This document shows positions 46,317 through 55,787 of a stretch of 64,000 nt of DNA, piece by piece; the stretch's first letter is position 1, and each line of letters starts with the position of its first letter. The stretch is from Chryseolinea lacunae (GTDB lineage Bacteria; Bacteroidota; Bacteroidia; Cytophagales; Cyclobacteriaceae). The stretch lies in assembly GCF_016735595.1 (NCBI RefSeq), contig NZ_JAERRB010000015.1, positions 62,001 through 126,000 on the forward strand. The letters run 5' to 3'. The notes below the pieces were generated by a model, which had not been told where the DNA came from, searched no databases, and saw only the letters and a list, made by a program, of their open reading frames with translations. The position numbers and the translations under genes were made by a program.

Positions 46317-47264
46317 ATGGAGAAGCGTTTCGATGTATTGGTCGTTGGAGAATTGAATGTTGATCTCATTCTGAACACGATCGATAAATTTCCGGAAATG
46401 GGCAAAGAAGTGCTGGCGCAGCAAATGACCCTCACGTTGGGGAGCAGCTCGGCCATTTTTGCCAGCAACCTCAGCACGCTGGGCGCGTCCGTGACCTATG
46501 CCGGAAAACTTGGCTACGACAATTTTGGCGAACACATTCTTTCAAGCCTGAAAGCAAAAGGCGTAGACACGGGCAATATCATGCACACCACAACGCACAG
46601 CACAGGCGCCACCATTATTCTCAACTTTTCGGAAGACCGTGCCATGGTCACTTATCCCGGGGCTATGAGCGCATTGGCGCTGGTCGATGTGCCAGAAGCG
46701 AAAATGAAACAGGCGCGTCACCTGCACGTGAGCTCCGTGTTTTTGCAACCCGGCATACGCAAAGATATCGTCGCGCTTTTTCAACGCGCCAAGGCGCTGG
46801 GGCTAACCACGTCCATCGACCCGCAATGGGATCCATCCGAAACCTGGGACCTTGACCTGAAGGCGTTGTTGCCGTTTGTGGATGTGTTTCTTCCCAACGC
46901 CGTAGAGTTGAAAGCCCTGGCCCGCGTGAACAACTTGCCGGAGGCACTTGAATACGTGCGTCAATTCGATGGAGCCTTTGTGGTAAAGAACGGGAGCGAG
47001 GGCGCCTACTTGTGGGATGGCAAATCGATGCATCATCAACGCGCATTTCTCAACACACAGGTAGTGGACAGCATCGGTGCGGGCGACAGCTTCGACGCCG
47101 GGTTCATTTATAAATTTCTGCAACACAAGTCATGGCAGGAGTGCCTGGAGTTTGGTGCGCTCACCGGCGCGGTCAACACCACACGTCATGGGGGCACGGG
47201 CGCTTTCGAAGACCTTAACCTTGTCAAAACCATTGCAGCGTCAACCTTTAACTACACATTCTGA
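46317..47264 (+). CDS. PfkB-family sugar kinase
   Basis: A 315-residue ribokinase-fold kinase. The N-terminal VVGELNVDLI and GSSSAIFASNLSTLGASVTYAGKLG segments match PfkB signature 1. VDSIGAGDSFDAGF is signature 2, with catalytic base Asp257 and the GAGD anion hole. Placed 2 bp before the aldolase gene and after agaS, it is likely a tagatose-6-phosphate kinase, but PfkB specificity cannot be read from sequence, and N-acetylgalactosamine kinase is possible because a second PfkB gene occurs downstream. Confidence 0.88.
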   Translation: MEKRFDVLVVGELNVDLILNTIDKFPEMGKEVLAQQMTLTLGSSSAIFASNLSTLGASVTYAGKLGYDNFGEHILSSLKAKGVDTGNIMHTTTHSTGATIILNFSEDRAMVTYPGAMSALALVDVPEAKMKQARHLHVSSVFLQPGIRKDIVALFQRAKALGLTTSIDPQWDPSETWDLDLKALLPFVDVFLPNAVELKALARVNNLPEALEYVRQFDGAFVVKNGSEGAYLWDGKSMHHQRAFLNTQVVDSIGAGDSFDAGFIYKFLQHKSWQECLEFGALTGAVNTTRHGGTGAFEDLNLVKTIAASTFNYTF

Positions 47265-47266
47265 AC

Positions 47267-48088
47267 ATGCGGCTACAGCATAAACTGAAAACATTAGGAC
47301 AAACTGGCAAGGCATTGCTGGCCACAAATTTCTATAACTTCGAAACGTTGTCGGGTGTGTTGCAGGCTGCCAAAGCCAACAACCAGGCAGTGATTCTTCA
47401 ACTTTCGGAAAGCTCCATTCAATACCTAGGTTTGCCAATAGCCACGGCGTTGGCAAAGCAAGGCCTAGCCGAATATGGCGTGGAAGGCTGGCTTCACCTT
47501 GACCACGGCAGCTCGCCGGAGATGGCGCACCGTTGTCTTGATGCGGGCTTTGATTCGGTAATGATTGACGCCAGTGAAAAACCTTTCGACGAAAATGTGA
47601 AGATCACGTCGTCGGTGGTGAAACTGGCAGAGCGTTATGATGCCAACGTGGAAGCGGAACTGGGATACGTGGCAAAGTTGGGACAGGTGCAAAAGGTGAG
47701 TCAATACACACAACCCGAAGAAGCGAAGCGTTTTGTGGAAGAAACCGGCGCACACGCACTCGCCATTGCTATCGGATCGGCACACGGATTTTATAAAGAG
47801 ACACCACAGCTTCAGTTGGAATTGCTCTCGGCCATTCACGCGGCCACACCGGCAGCACTGGTGTTGCATGGCTCATCGGGCATCCCCGACAATCAGATAC
47901 GCGACGCCGTGAGCCGTGGCATCACCAAAGTGAACCTCGCCACCGAAACAAAAAACATGTTCATGAAAACGTTGCAGCAAGTGCTGCGCGACAACGATGA
48001 GATCGATTTGCGAAAAGTGTTTCCGCAAGCCACCCAGTCGGTGGTGAAGTTGATCCGCGAAAAACTGGAAGTGGTTTCACCTCACTAA
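47267..48088 (+). CDS. Class II ketose-bisphosphate aldolase (KbaY/GatY-like)
   Basis: A 273-residue zinc-dependent aldolase. HLDH (His77 to His80) holds catalytic Asp79 and a zinc ligand. EAELGYVAKLG follows, then IGSAHGFYK with another zinc His, and VLHGSSGIPDNQIRDAVSRGITKVNLAT with the third His and the phosphate loop. The length and motifs fit tagatose-1,6-bisphosphate or fructose-1,6-bisphosphate aldolases. It would split the product of the upstream kinase to dihydroxyacetone phosphate and glyceraldehyde 3-phosphate. It is translationally tight with the kinase gene (2-bp gap). Confidence 0.9.
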   Translation: MRLQHKLKTLGQTGKALLATNFYNFETLSGVLQAAKANNQAVILQLSESSIQYLGLPIATALAKQGLAEYGVEGWLHLDHGSSPEMAHRCLDAGFDSVMIDASEKPFDENVKITSSVVKLAERYDANVEAELGYVAKLGQVQKVSQYTQPEEAKRFVEETGAHALAIAIGSAHGFYKETPQLQLELLSAIHAATPAALVLHGSSGIPDNQIRDAVSRGITKVNLATETKNMFMKTLQQVLRDNDEIDLRKVFPQATQSVVKLIREKLEVVSPH

Positions 48089-48100
48089 ACCCTATACGCC

Positions 48101-49180
48101 ATGTTCGATATGAAAAAGACATTCACAATTCTATTGATGTGGCTTGCCACGGGGGCACTGGCCCAGACTCCGGACCAGCTGTTGCTCAAAAATTATCGCC
48201 CCAAGTCCATATACAACATTCCCGTCACCAAAATAGAGAAAGCGAAATATCCGGTCATCGACATGCACTCGCATCCCTATGGCAAAACAAACGAAGACCT
48301 GAAGCAGTGGATAAAAACCATGGACAAGATGGGTATCGAAAAAACGCTCATCCTGTCGTATGCCACAGGCGCGAAGTTTGACTCGATCTATCAGGTCTAT
48401 TCCAAATTTGGCGATCGATTTGAGGTGTGGTGTGGGTTCGATCACACCGGCTTCAAGGAACCGGGATGGATCGATCGCGCGGTGAAAGAACTGGAGCGTT
48501 GTGCGCGCGTAGGAGCCAAAGGCGTGGGCGAGCTTGGCGACAAAGGCCTCGGTGAATTCTATTCTTCGCCAACACCAGCCTGGGGTATGCACATCGACGA
48601 TCCACGCATGCGCCCGTTGTGGAAAAAATGCGCGGAGCTGAGACTGCCTGTCAACGTGCATGTGGCCGAGCCGATGTGGATGTATGAAAAGATGGACTCC
48701 ACCAACGACGGCCTCATGAATGCGTACATCTGGCGCGTCGACCAGACGAAACCAGGCTTGTTAACGCACGCTCAATTGATCGGTACGCTGGAGAAAGCCG
48801 TGCGCGAAAATCCCGCTACCACGTTTGTGGCGTGTCACTACGCCAACTGCGAATACGACCTTAGCATCCTCGGCAACCTGCTTGGCAAATACCCGAATCT
48901 CTATGCCGACATCTCTGCGCGCTATGCGGAGACGGCCACGATACCACGCTACATGAACACCTTCCTTGAAAAACACCAGGACAAGATTGTGTATGGCACC
49001 GACATGGGCGCAGATCCCGAAATGTATGCCTTCACCTTTCGTATACTCGAATCAAAAGACGAACACTTCTACGCCACGGAAATGACCGGCTATCACTGGC
49101 CCCTTCACGGGTTTGGGTTGAGCGATGCCGTGCTGAAAAAAGTGTATCAAACCAATGCCAAGAAAATATTGAAGCGATAG
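48101..49180 (+). CDS. Exported amidohydrolase-family protein
   Basis: A 359-residue TIM-barrel metal hydrolase of the amidohydrolase-2 type. A signal peptide (residues about 4-22, ending GALAQ) puts it in the periplasm. VIDMHSHP has the paired metal His56 and His58. Later, VNVHVAEP, FVACHYANCEYD and YGTDMGADP supply the further His and Asp ligands of the barrel. Members hydrolyse or decarboxylate cyclic and aromatic compounds or lactones. In this operon a lactonase acting after the PQQ dehydrogenase is one option; this is speculation. The start could also be at the ATG three codons downstream. Confidence 0.8.
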   Translation: MFDMKKTFTILLMWLATGALAQTPDQLLLKNYRPKSIYNIPVTKIEKAKYPVIDMHSHPYGKTNEDLKQWIKTMDKMGIEKTLILSYATGAKFDSIYQVYSKFGDRFEVWCGFDHTGFKEPGWIDRAVKELERCARVGAKGVGELGDKGLGEFYSSPTPAWGMHIDDPRMRPLWKKCAELRLPVNVHVAEPMWMYEKMDSTNDGLMNAYIWRVDQTKPGLLTHAQLIGTLEKAVRENPATTFVACHYANCEYDLSILGNLLGKYPNLYADISARYAETATIPRYMNTFLEKHQDKIVYGTDMGADPEMYAFTFRILESKDEHFYATEMTGYHWPLHGFGLSDAVLKKVYQTNAKKILKR

Positions 49181-49223
49181 ACCGTCGCGGTTAAAAGACA
49201 TTACCATGAATTTGTGACAAACG

Positions 49224-50711
49224 ATGGAGTGGAACAGTTTTAAGAAAATCATTTTTCCCCGCGGCTTCGCGGTGGCCATCGACGACCTGGGTTGGAACGA
49301 GGGCAGCAATCTTTCGAAGGGCACACCACCGGGACCACACCGGGCGGGCGTGAAGCGCATATTCGACCTGAACGACTACAAACACGTGGTGGCCGTTGGC
49401 AAAGCAGTGGGGGCTCGCATTCAGAGTCTTTTTATCCTCAGCGAAATGGACCGTGAAAATGTGCTCGCGAAATATCCCACCACCACCTATCAACGTTCGC
49501 GCTGGAACAACGCACCCCGCGTGAGCAACAAGGAGTTTGTGATCATGGACTATGTGAAGCAACAAGCCGCGTTCATGGAATTCGGCTTTCACGGCACCGG
49601 TCATGAGTATTGGGCCGACGATGGCATTCAGCGCCGTGCCGAATGGTATAACCTCATCGATCGGAAACCCTGGCCCGAACATGAACTGCGCAATCATATT
49701 CAGGGCTTCATCGAGATCATGGCGCAGTATGACATCACGTCTGCAAAAGGACATTCTTTTCCGGAAAGCTTTGTGCCGTGTGCGTACAGCTATTACTGGA
49801 ACCCGAATGGAGACTATAGCCTTGGAAAATTATTGTCGGAAGTGGGCGTGAAATATGCCAACACCGATTTTGCACAAATTCCCGAGCTGTGTCCTCCATC
49901 CGAAACCAACGGCGGCGGTTTCGATCATGGCACGCATGTGATCAACCGCATGAACTACGGCAACCTCTGGTACGAGCTACAGTCCTTGCCCAAAGTGCTC
50001 ATCGACATGCAAAGCACCGACATGGTGGAAAGTCACTGGGTGAACTGGCTTGCCCCCGACGATTTTGTGCAAGCCGATGTGACCCAGCAGTGGGTTCAAT
50101 ATTACAAGCGGTTTCAGCGAGAGGAAGACCGCTATATTGCCAAGAACACAGAACAGCTTCACTCGCAATGGCTCTATCGCCGCCACACCCGTGTGCAGGA
50201 AGTCACCGAAGGCACCGTGGAAATCGACAACACCGCCATGCCGGACGATGCATACGCGCGCGACATACTCGGCAACATGGTGTTGAAAATCAAATTGCAA
50301 AAAGACCAGCACGTGTCGTCGGCCACGGTGAATGGAGAGTTGATGCCGGCCTATTTTGAAGACGAGGGCTTTGGCTTTTTATATCTGCCGCCCTTGGAAC
50401 AACAACAGTATACGCTCCGGTATTCATTGGGCACGTCATCCCAGCCGGTTCATGTTTTCAACGACGGCACCTACAACATCTACAGCCTGCGTAAAGAGCA
50501 GAATCAGATTTCCATCGTGTTAAAAATGTACGGGCAACAGGTCGTGAAGATAAAATGCCCCAAACCCGACAACGTAATTTCGCTGGAGCCGGGTCTTTCC
50601 GTTCTCAGCATTGGATACGAAGGCGACATGCTTCACGTCACACTGGAAGCATCCGACATGCAGGGGAAGCGGGGAGAGATTCGGATCGCGTATGCCACAC
50701 TTCAACCTTAA
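49224..50711 (+). CDS. Unrecognised protein with NodB-like deacetylase motifs
   Basis: A 495-residue protein I cannot place in a named family. The N-terminal ~230 residues show a polysaccharide-deacetylase-like order. FAVAIDDLGW has Asp20-Asp21 like motif 1. GFHGTGHEYW has His123 and His127 in the HxxxH arrangement of motif 2. FVPCAYSYYW followed by LLSEVGVKYANTDFA resembles the FRPPYG...LxxxGY...D region of NodB proteins. The C-terminal ~200 residues look like beta-sandwich. There is no signal peptide, so it should be cytoplasmic. An N-acetyl amino-sugar deacetylase role would supply AgaS with deacetylated substrate, and no NagA/AgaA-type gene is seen in the window. Spacing to the next gene is 13 bp. 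Confidence 0.55.
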   Translation: MEWNSFKKIIFPRGFAVAIDDLGWNEGSNLSKGTPPGPHRAGVKRIFDLNDYKHVVAVGKAVGARIQSLFILSEMDRENVLAKYPTTTYQRSRWNNAPRVSNKEFVIMDYVKQQAAFMEFGFHGTGHEYWADDGIQRRAEWYNLIDRKPWPEHELRNHIQGFIEIMAQYDITSAKGHSFPESFVPCAYSYYWNPNGDYSLGKLLSEVGVKYANTDFAQIPELCPPSETNGGGFDHGTHVINRMNYGNLWYELQSLPKVLIDMQSTDMVESHWVNWLAPDDFVQADVTQQWVQYYKRFQREEDRYIAKNTEQLHSQWLYRRHTRVQEVTEGTVEIDNTAMPDDAYARDILGNMVLKIKLQKDQHVSSATVNGELMPAYFEDEGFGFLYLPPLEQQQYTLRYSLGTSSQPVHVFNDGTYNIYSLRKEQNQISIVLKMYGQQVVKIKCPKPDNVISLEPGLSVLSIGYEGDMLHVTLEASDMQGKRGEIRIAYATLQP

Positions 50712-50724
50712 TTTTTTTTTACAG

Positions 50725-52629
50725 ATGAGATTCCTGCTCCTGCTTTTTGCATTCACGTCGACCGTTGCGTCGGCACAATCCTTTAAAACTGCGGGTATCT
50801 TTGGTAACAACATGGTTGTTCAGCAGAAGATCAACGCACCCGTGTGGGGTCTGGCTGCACCCGGCGAGAAAATAGAGATCGAATTTGCCGGCACGCACAG
50901 CGCCGGACATGCCGACGGCTCCGGTAAATGGATGATACGGTTGCCACAGCTTGAAGCCGGTGGTCCGTATATCATGATCATTAAAGGAGGCCGCGAGACG
51001 CTGACATTTTCCAACGTGATGGTGGGTGAAGTATGGCTGGCATCGGGGCAATCCAACATGAGCTTTTCGGTGGATGGAGTAGTGAACAAGGACGCTACAG
51101 TGTCGTCTGCTGATTTTCCCAACATTCGGGAAGTACACGTTCCCGAGCAGGTGAGCGGCACACCCTTGCGGGATTTGGATGGGCTGCAATGGAACGTGTG
51201 CACACCTCAAACCGTCGGCAACTTTTCGGCAGTGGCATTTTTTTTCGCGCGGGCGTTGCAAAAGGAAAAGAACATTGCCGTAGGCATCATCAACTCTTCC
51301 AACAGCGGCACGCCTGCCGAGGCATGGACCAGCGCCGACATGCTGTTCACACATCCCGATTTCAAAACAAGAATATTAGACCTGCGACACCACCCGGAAG
51401 ATTGGGCCGCGTTGGACAAAGAAGGGCTTGTCATACAAAAGGAATATCGCCGCATCATCGAGACCACAAAGGCAGGGCAGGAGATGGGCGTGCACAAGCT
51501 AAAATACAATGACGCGGCATGGCCGCAGGCAAACTATCCTATCGTTGTTTCGAAGCTCGGTTTGGGTGGATACCGCCTGCTGTGGTTTCGTAAAAACATC
51601 ACCCTGCCCTCAAAACCAAAAGGCGATCTTGTGTTGTCGCTGGGCAAAGTCATTCAACAGGACATCACCTATGTGAATGGCATAGAAGTGGGACGCACCA
51701 ACCACCAGGGAGAAAGAACCTACACGGTGCCCGCAAAAGTGTTGAAAGCAGGAGTGAATGTGATTGCGATTCGTTTGTTGTCGGAATGGGGTTATGGCCG
51801 CATTGGCAACCCCGCAGATGTGCCGCGACTGCATTCGTTAGATAAAAAAACAGACATCAATCTGAGCGGCGCATGGTCCTACAACAGCAATCTCGAACCA
51901 GACTTGCCCGTGGCGAAGGATTATTCACTGGAACCATCGTCGTTGTTCAACGCCATGATATCACCCATCATTCCCTATGGCATTCGTGGCGCGTTGTGGT
52001 ATCAGGGCGAGGGTAACTCAGGCAAGCCTGCACAGTATGAAACATTGCTCCCACTGCTCTTCACCGATTGGCGCACCCGCTGGCAACTTGGCAATTTTCC
52101 GTTCCTCATCGTACAACTCCCAAACTACGCGCCGGGAGGAAACAATTGGGTTAGGATGCGCGACGTGCAGGCAAAAGCCTTGCAGTATCCCAACACTGGC
52201 CTGGCGGTGACCATCGACCTCGGCGATCCAAACGACGTGCACCCCCGCGATAAGGAACCGGTGGGCGAACGCCTGCACGCCGTGGCAGAACATGTGGCAT
52301 ACGGTGAAGACCGGGTTTATACAGGGCCGATATTTTCGGCTGCGAAGCGATACGGAAACAAACTTCGTATAACGTTTGATCAGACTGGAAGTGGTCTGGT
52401 ATTGAAGAGGAATACGCCCTCGGTGTTTCTTGTTTGTGGTGAAGACCGTAAATTTCATGAGGCAACAATGGTCGCGATCGAAGGCAACACGGTGGTGGTA
52501 ACCTGCGATGCCGTGCCAGACCCCATCGCGATTCGTTATGCATGGAGCGGCAATCCCGACGCATCCCTCCACAACAATGAAGGATTCCCCGCAGCGCCGT
52601 TCCGCAGCGACACGTTCGAACTCAACTGA
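50725..52629 (+). CDS. SASA-type sialate O-acetylesterase-like esterase
   Basis: A 634-residue exported esterase. The signal peptide ends at ASAQS (about residue 18). An N-terminal beta domain (GNNMVVQQKINAPVWG) precedes LASGQSNMSF with nucleophile Ser110. A galactose-binding-like insert comes next, then GALWYQGEGNSG and NDVHPRDK with the Asp504/His506 pair of the SGNH triad. Family members remove O-acetyl groups from sialic acids and other glycans. The ATG at 50725 is chosen because it begins the signal peptide; it stands 13 bp after the previous stop, behind a nine-T run without a Shine-Dalgarno sequence. Confidence 0.87.
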   Translation: MRFLLLLFAFTSTVASAQSFKTAGIFGNNMVVQQKINAPVWGLAAPGEKIEIEFAGTHSAGHADGSGKWMIRLPQLEAGGPYIMIIKGGRETLTFSNVMVGEVWLASGQSNMSFSVDGVVNKDATVSSADFPNIREVHVPEQVSGTPLRDLDGLQWNVCTPQTVGNFSAVAFFFARALQKEKNIAVGIINSSNSGTPAEAWTSADMLFTHPDFKTRILDLRHHPEDWAALDKEGLVIQKEYRRIIETTKAGQEMGVHKLKYNDAAWPQANYPIVVSKLGLGGYRLLWFRKNITLPSKPKGDLVLSLGKVIQQDITYVNGIEVGRTNHQGERTYTVPAKVLKAGVNVIAIRLLSEWGYGRIGNPADVPRLHSLDKKTDINLSGAWSYNSNLEPDLPVAKDYSLEPSSLFNAMISPIIPYGIRGALWYQGEGNSGKPAQYETLLPLLFTDWRTRWQLGNFPFLIVQLPNYAPGGNNWVRMRDVQAKALQYPNTGLAVTIDLGDPNDVHPRDKEPVGERLHAVAEHVAYGEDRVYTGPIFSAAKRYGNKLRITFDQTGSGLVLKRNTPSVFLVCGEDRKFHEATMVAIEGNTVVVTCDAVPDPIAIRYAWSGNPDASLHNNEGFPAAPFRSDTFELN

Positions 52630-52638
52630 CATTTTTCG

Positions 52639-54780
52639 ATGAACAGAATTTCATCCTCTTTCCAACGCGCAACAGCCATGATGCTTCTCTGCGCGGCACT
52701 GCTTTCGTGTCGCCGCGCGGAACCGCCTTTTACCACATGGTCGGTCTATCGCGGCGACGCGGGCAGCACAGGCTATTCGGCGTTGCATCAGATCGACGCC
52801 GCTTCGGTGAAACACCTGGAGGTGGTGTGGACCTATCACACAAAAGATGCACGGGAAGAAAATCGGTCGACCATGCAATGCAATCCCATCATCGTGAACG
52901 GGAAGATGTATGTCACGTCCCCACGGTTGAAACTGATGGCGCTCGACCCCAAGTCGGGTCAGGAGCTTTGGAAGTTCGATCCTTTTGCCAACGCGGAAGC
53001 CACCGGCGTGAATCGCGGTGTCACCTATTGGCAGAAGGGCAACGACAAACGCATCTTCTTTTCGGCAGGGCCATACCTCTATGCGCTCAACGCCGACAAT
53101 GGATCACTAATTTCCACGTTCGGCACAGCAGGCAGAATTGATTTGCGTGTTGGATTAGGTCGGGACCCTTCCGCCCTGGCCGTGTGGGCAACTTCGCCTG
53201 GCATGATCTTCGGCGACTTGCTCATACAAGGCACGGCCCTTGGTGAAGGTTATGATGCCGCGCCGGGATTTGTACGCGCCTATGATGTGCTCACCGGAAA
53301 AATAGCGTGGACCTTTCACACCATTCCACAGCCCGGAGAATTTGGCTACGACACCTGGGCAACCAACGCATACAAGGAAGTGGGCGGCACTAACGCCTGG
53401 GCTGGGATGAGCCTGGACGAAAAACGCGGACTGGTGTTTATTCCAACCGGATCGCCCGCATTTGATTTTTATGGCGGAAACCGGAAAGGTGAAAATCTCT
53501 TTGGCAACTGCCTCATCGCACTCGATGCGAAAACCGGTGCGCGCAAGTGGCATCATCAACTGGTGCACCACGACTTGTGGGACTATGACCTGCCCGCCCC
53601 GCCAACACTGGTGACATTGCATAAGGATGGAAAGACAATTGACGCCGTTGCCCAGGTGACAAAGATGGGCATGGTGTTCGTGTTCGAGCGCGAAACTGGA
53701 ACACCGGTGTTTCCCATAGAAGAACGCGCCGTGCCTTCATCGGATTTGATGGCCGAAGAAACCTGGCCCACGCAACCCTTCCCCGTGAAGCCACTTCCCT
53801 TTGTGCGTCATCGTTTTTCGGACGACGACATCACCGACATTTCTCCGGAAGCACATGCTTTTGTGAAAGCGAAAATTGAAGGAGCACGCAAGGGCACCAT
53901 TTATACACCACCAAGCATCGACGGTGTGGTGCAATTTCCCGGAACCCGCGGCGGCGCGGAGTGGGGAGGAGCATCGTTTGACCCGGAGACCGGCTTGCTC
54001 TACGTGAACGCGAATGAAATTCCGTTGCTCATCAAAATGAAAGCCGTGGAGATGGCCGGGGGACAACAACTTCTTTCTCCCGGCGAAAAGGTATATACGT
54101 TGAATAACTGCACCATGTGCCACGGCGCCGATCGTGCCGGCACAGGCGTGTTCCCGTCGTTGCAAAATTTAGCAAAGCGTCTTCGCGAAAGCGATGTCAG
54201 CCAGATTTTGAAAAACGGCAAAGGACAAATGCCGGCGTTCCCGAACCTTTCTGTGCAAGACAAGGAAGCACTCCTGGCGTTTTTGTTTGACAAACAGCAA
54301 CAGCAAACAACATCCACCAATCAAACACCGGCCCAACCCACCACGTACCGCTATGTGCACGACGGCTGGAAGACGCTTACTGATGCTGATGGCTATCCCG
54401 GTGTGAAACCTCCCTGGGGAACACTCAATGCGATCGACCTCAACACGGGCGACAGGGTTTGGCAAGTGCCACTGGGTGAATATCCGGAGCTTACGGCTAA
54501 GGGTATTCCCATCACCGGCACACAAAATCTGGGAGGCTCTCTCGTCACCGCGGGTGGCCTTGTGTTTGTTGCCGCTACGCGCGACGAAAAGCTCCGTGCG
54601 TTCGACAAGCAAACGGGCAAGTTGTTGTGGGAATATAAACTACCTGCCGGGGGCTATGCCACACCCGCCACCTATGTTGTAGACGGCAAACAATACATCG
54701 TGATTGCAGCGGGAGGAGGAGGAAAGGTAGGCTCTCCATCCGGCGATGCCTACGTGGCGTTTGCCTTGAAAGAACGGTAG
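52639..54780 (+). CDS. PQQ-dependent dehydrogenase with an inserted cytochrome c domain
   Basis: A 713-residue periplasmic quinoprotein. A lipobox-like LLSCRR (Cys near residue 24) suggests a lipoprotein. The eight-bladed propeller has W-motifs (SGQELWKFDP, TGKIAWTFHT, TGARKWHHQLVHHDLWDYD). A cytochrome c unit is inserted before the last blades, with heme site Cys491, Cys494 and His495 and probable axial Met531 in GQMPAFP. The propeller then resumes (TGDRVWQVPLGEYPELTAKG). It oxidises a sugar or alcohol and passes electrons through the heme. Membership of an amino-sugar operon suggests oxidation of a hexose or hexosamine. The substrate is unknown. Confidence 0.87.
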   Translation: MNRISSSFQRATAMMLLCAALLSCRRAEPPFTTWSVYRGDAGSTGYSALHQIDAASVKHLEVVWTYHTKDAREENRSTMQCNPIIVNGKMYVTSPRLKLMALDPKSGQELWKFDPFANAEATGVNRGVTYWQKGNDKRIFFSAGPYLYALNADNGSLISTFGTAGRIDLRVGLGRDPSALAVWATSPGMIFGDLLIQGTALGEGYDAAPGFVRAYDVLTGKIAWTFHTIPQPGEFGYDTWATNAYKEVGGTNAWAGMSLDEKRGLVFIPTGSPAFDFYGGNRKGENLFGNCLIALDAKTGARKWHHQLVHHDLWDYDLPAPPTLVTLHKDGKTIDAVAQVTKMGMVFVFERETGTPVFPIEERAVPSSDLMAEETWPTQPFPVKPLPFVRHRFSDDDITDISPEAHAFVKAKIEGARKGTIYTPPSIDGVVQFPGTRGGAEWGGASFDPETGLLYVNANEIPLLIKMKAVEMAGGQQLLSPGEKVYTLNNCTMCHGADRAGTGVFPSLQNLAKRLRESDVSQILKNGKGQMPAFPNLSVQDKEALLAFLFDKQQQQTTSTNQTPAQPTTYRYVHDGWKTLTDADGYPGVKPPWGTLNAIDLNTGDRVWQVPLGEYPELTAKGIPITGTQNLGGSLVTAGGLVFVAATRDEKLRAFDKQTGKLLWEYKLPAGGYATPATYVVDGKQYIVIAAGGGGKVGSPSGDAYVAFALKER

Positions 54781-54892
54781 TGTCTGCGTAGTGCGTCAAC
54801 CCAACCCAGCACTAAAAATCTCACCGGCTTTTCATGAGATATGCAGGCCGTCGTGCTCTTCAGTATAGACGACAACCTATTGTGACAGACGC
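54781..54892. other. 112-bp gap inside the amino-sugar run
   Basis: This is the longest internal gap between agaS and the GH43 gene. ATCTCA (54818-54823) pairs with TGAGAT (54835-54840), a weak hairpin without T-tract. It may hold an internal promoter for the NagB-like sub-unit, but none was recognised. Confidence 0.3.
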
Positions 54893-55786
54893 ATGGCACG
54901 TACGATTACGCCTCAAGAACTTTACGCATGGTGCAGCATTCCCTGCGACCAGCTGCTCGCACATCCGCAGCGAAAAATTCCGTTTCGCCTCGCACACGAT
55001 TCGGCCCATATGGGAATGCTCATGGCGCGCGAGCTCGTGGACGAGATAAAACAAAACAACGCTAACCATCGCCAAACCCGCGCGATCATTCCTTGCGGAC
55101 CCGCGTGTTGGTATGCACCGTTCACCACGCTGGTGAACAAAGAAAAGGTTTCACTAAAGAATGTGGTGGTGTTTCATATGGACGAATGCCTGGATTGGCA
55201 GGGAAACGAATTGCCAAAAAAACATCCTTATAATTTCCGGGGATTCATGGAAAAATACTTTTATGATCCGGTTCATGCCGATTTAACGGTACCCCTGGAG
55301 AACCGTAACTGGCTCAACGCGTATAACATTCCTGATGTAAAAGAAAAAATCGCCGTCGCGCCCATCGACATTACGTATGGCGGTTGGGGACAAGATGGGC
55401 ACATTGCCTACAACCAGGCACGCCGTCATCCATTCAGCGAGGTCTCGCTTGAAGCTTTGCGCAACTCCACTATCCGGGTTCAAGAGAATAATATCGACAC
55501 CATCATTGCGCTGGCGCAGCGAACCTTTGGTGCAGCCTACCAGTTTGTGCCACCCATGTCGGTGACGTTGGGAGTGAAGGAATGCCTGTCTGCAAAAAAG
55601 GTGAGACTCTACAGCGACACGGGCAAGTGGAAGCAAACCGCGTTGCGTGTGGCTTTGTTTGGTCCGTTAACGCCGGAGTATCCCATCACGTTATGCCAGG
55701 AGCATGCAGACGTGGTTATCACCGCCACCGTGAAAACAGCTACACATCCCATCAGCGAAAATCCGGATTGGGAACTGGGACTTTAG
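54893..55786 (+). CDS. NagB-family protein with altered catalytic residue
   Basis: A 297-residue homologue of glucosamine-6-phosphate deaminase. The sugar-phosphate isomerase fold is recognisable: IPCGPACWYAPF (usually GSTP), VVVFHMDEC with Asp97 equivalent to NagB Asp72, and GQDGHIAYNQ with Asp168 and His170 equivalent to Asp141 and His143. The position of catalytic Glu148 is Gln175, and the Tyr after Asp-Glu is Cys99. Members with these changes may isomerise rather than deaminate, or use another substrate. It is 1 bp from the following kinase gene, so the two probably act in one step sequence. It is cytoplasmic. Confidence 0.82.
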   Translation: MARTITPQELYAWCSIPCDQLLAHPQRKIPFRLAHDSAHMGMLMARELVDEIKQNNANHRQTRAIIPCGPACWYAPFTTLVNKEKVSLKNVVVFHMDECLDWQGNELPKKHPYNFRGFMEKYFYDPVHADLTVPLENRNWLNAYNIPDVKEKIAVAPIDITYGGWGQDGHIAYNQARRHPFSEVSLEALRNSTIRVQENNIDTIIALAQRTFGAAYQFVPPMSVTLGVKECLSAKKVRLYSDTGKWKQTALRVALFGPLTPEYPITLCQEHADVVITATVKTATHPISENPDWELGL

Positions 55787-55787
55787 T

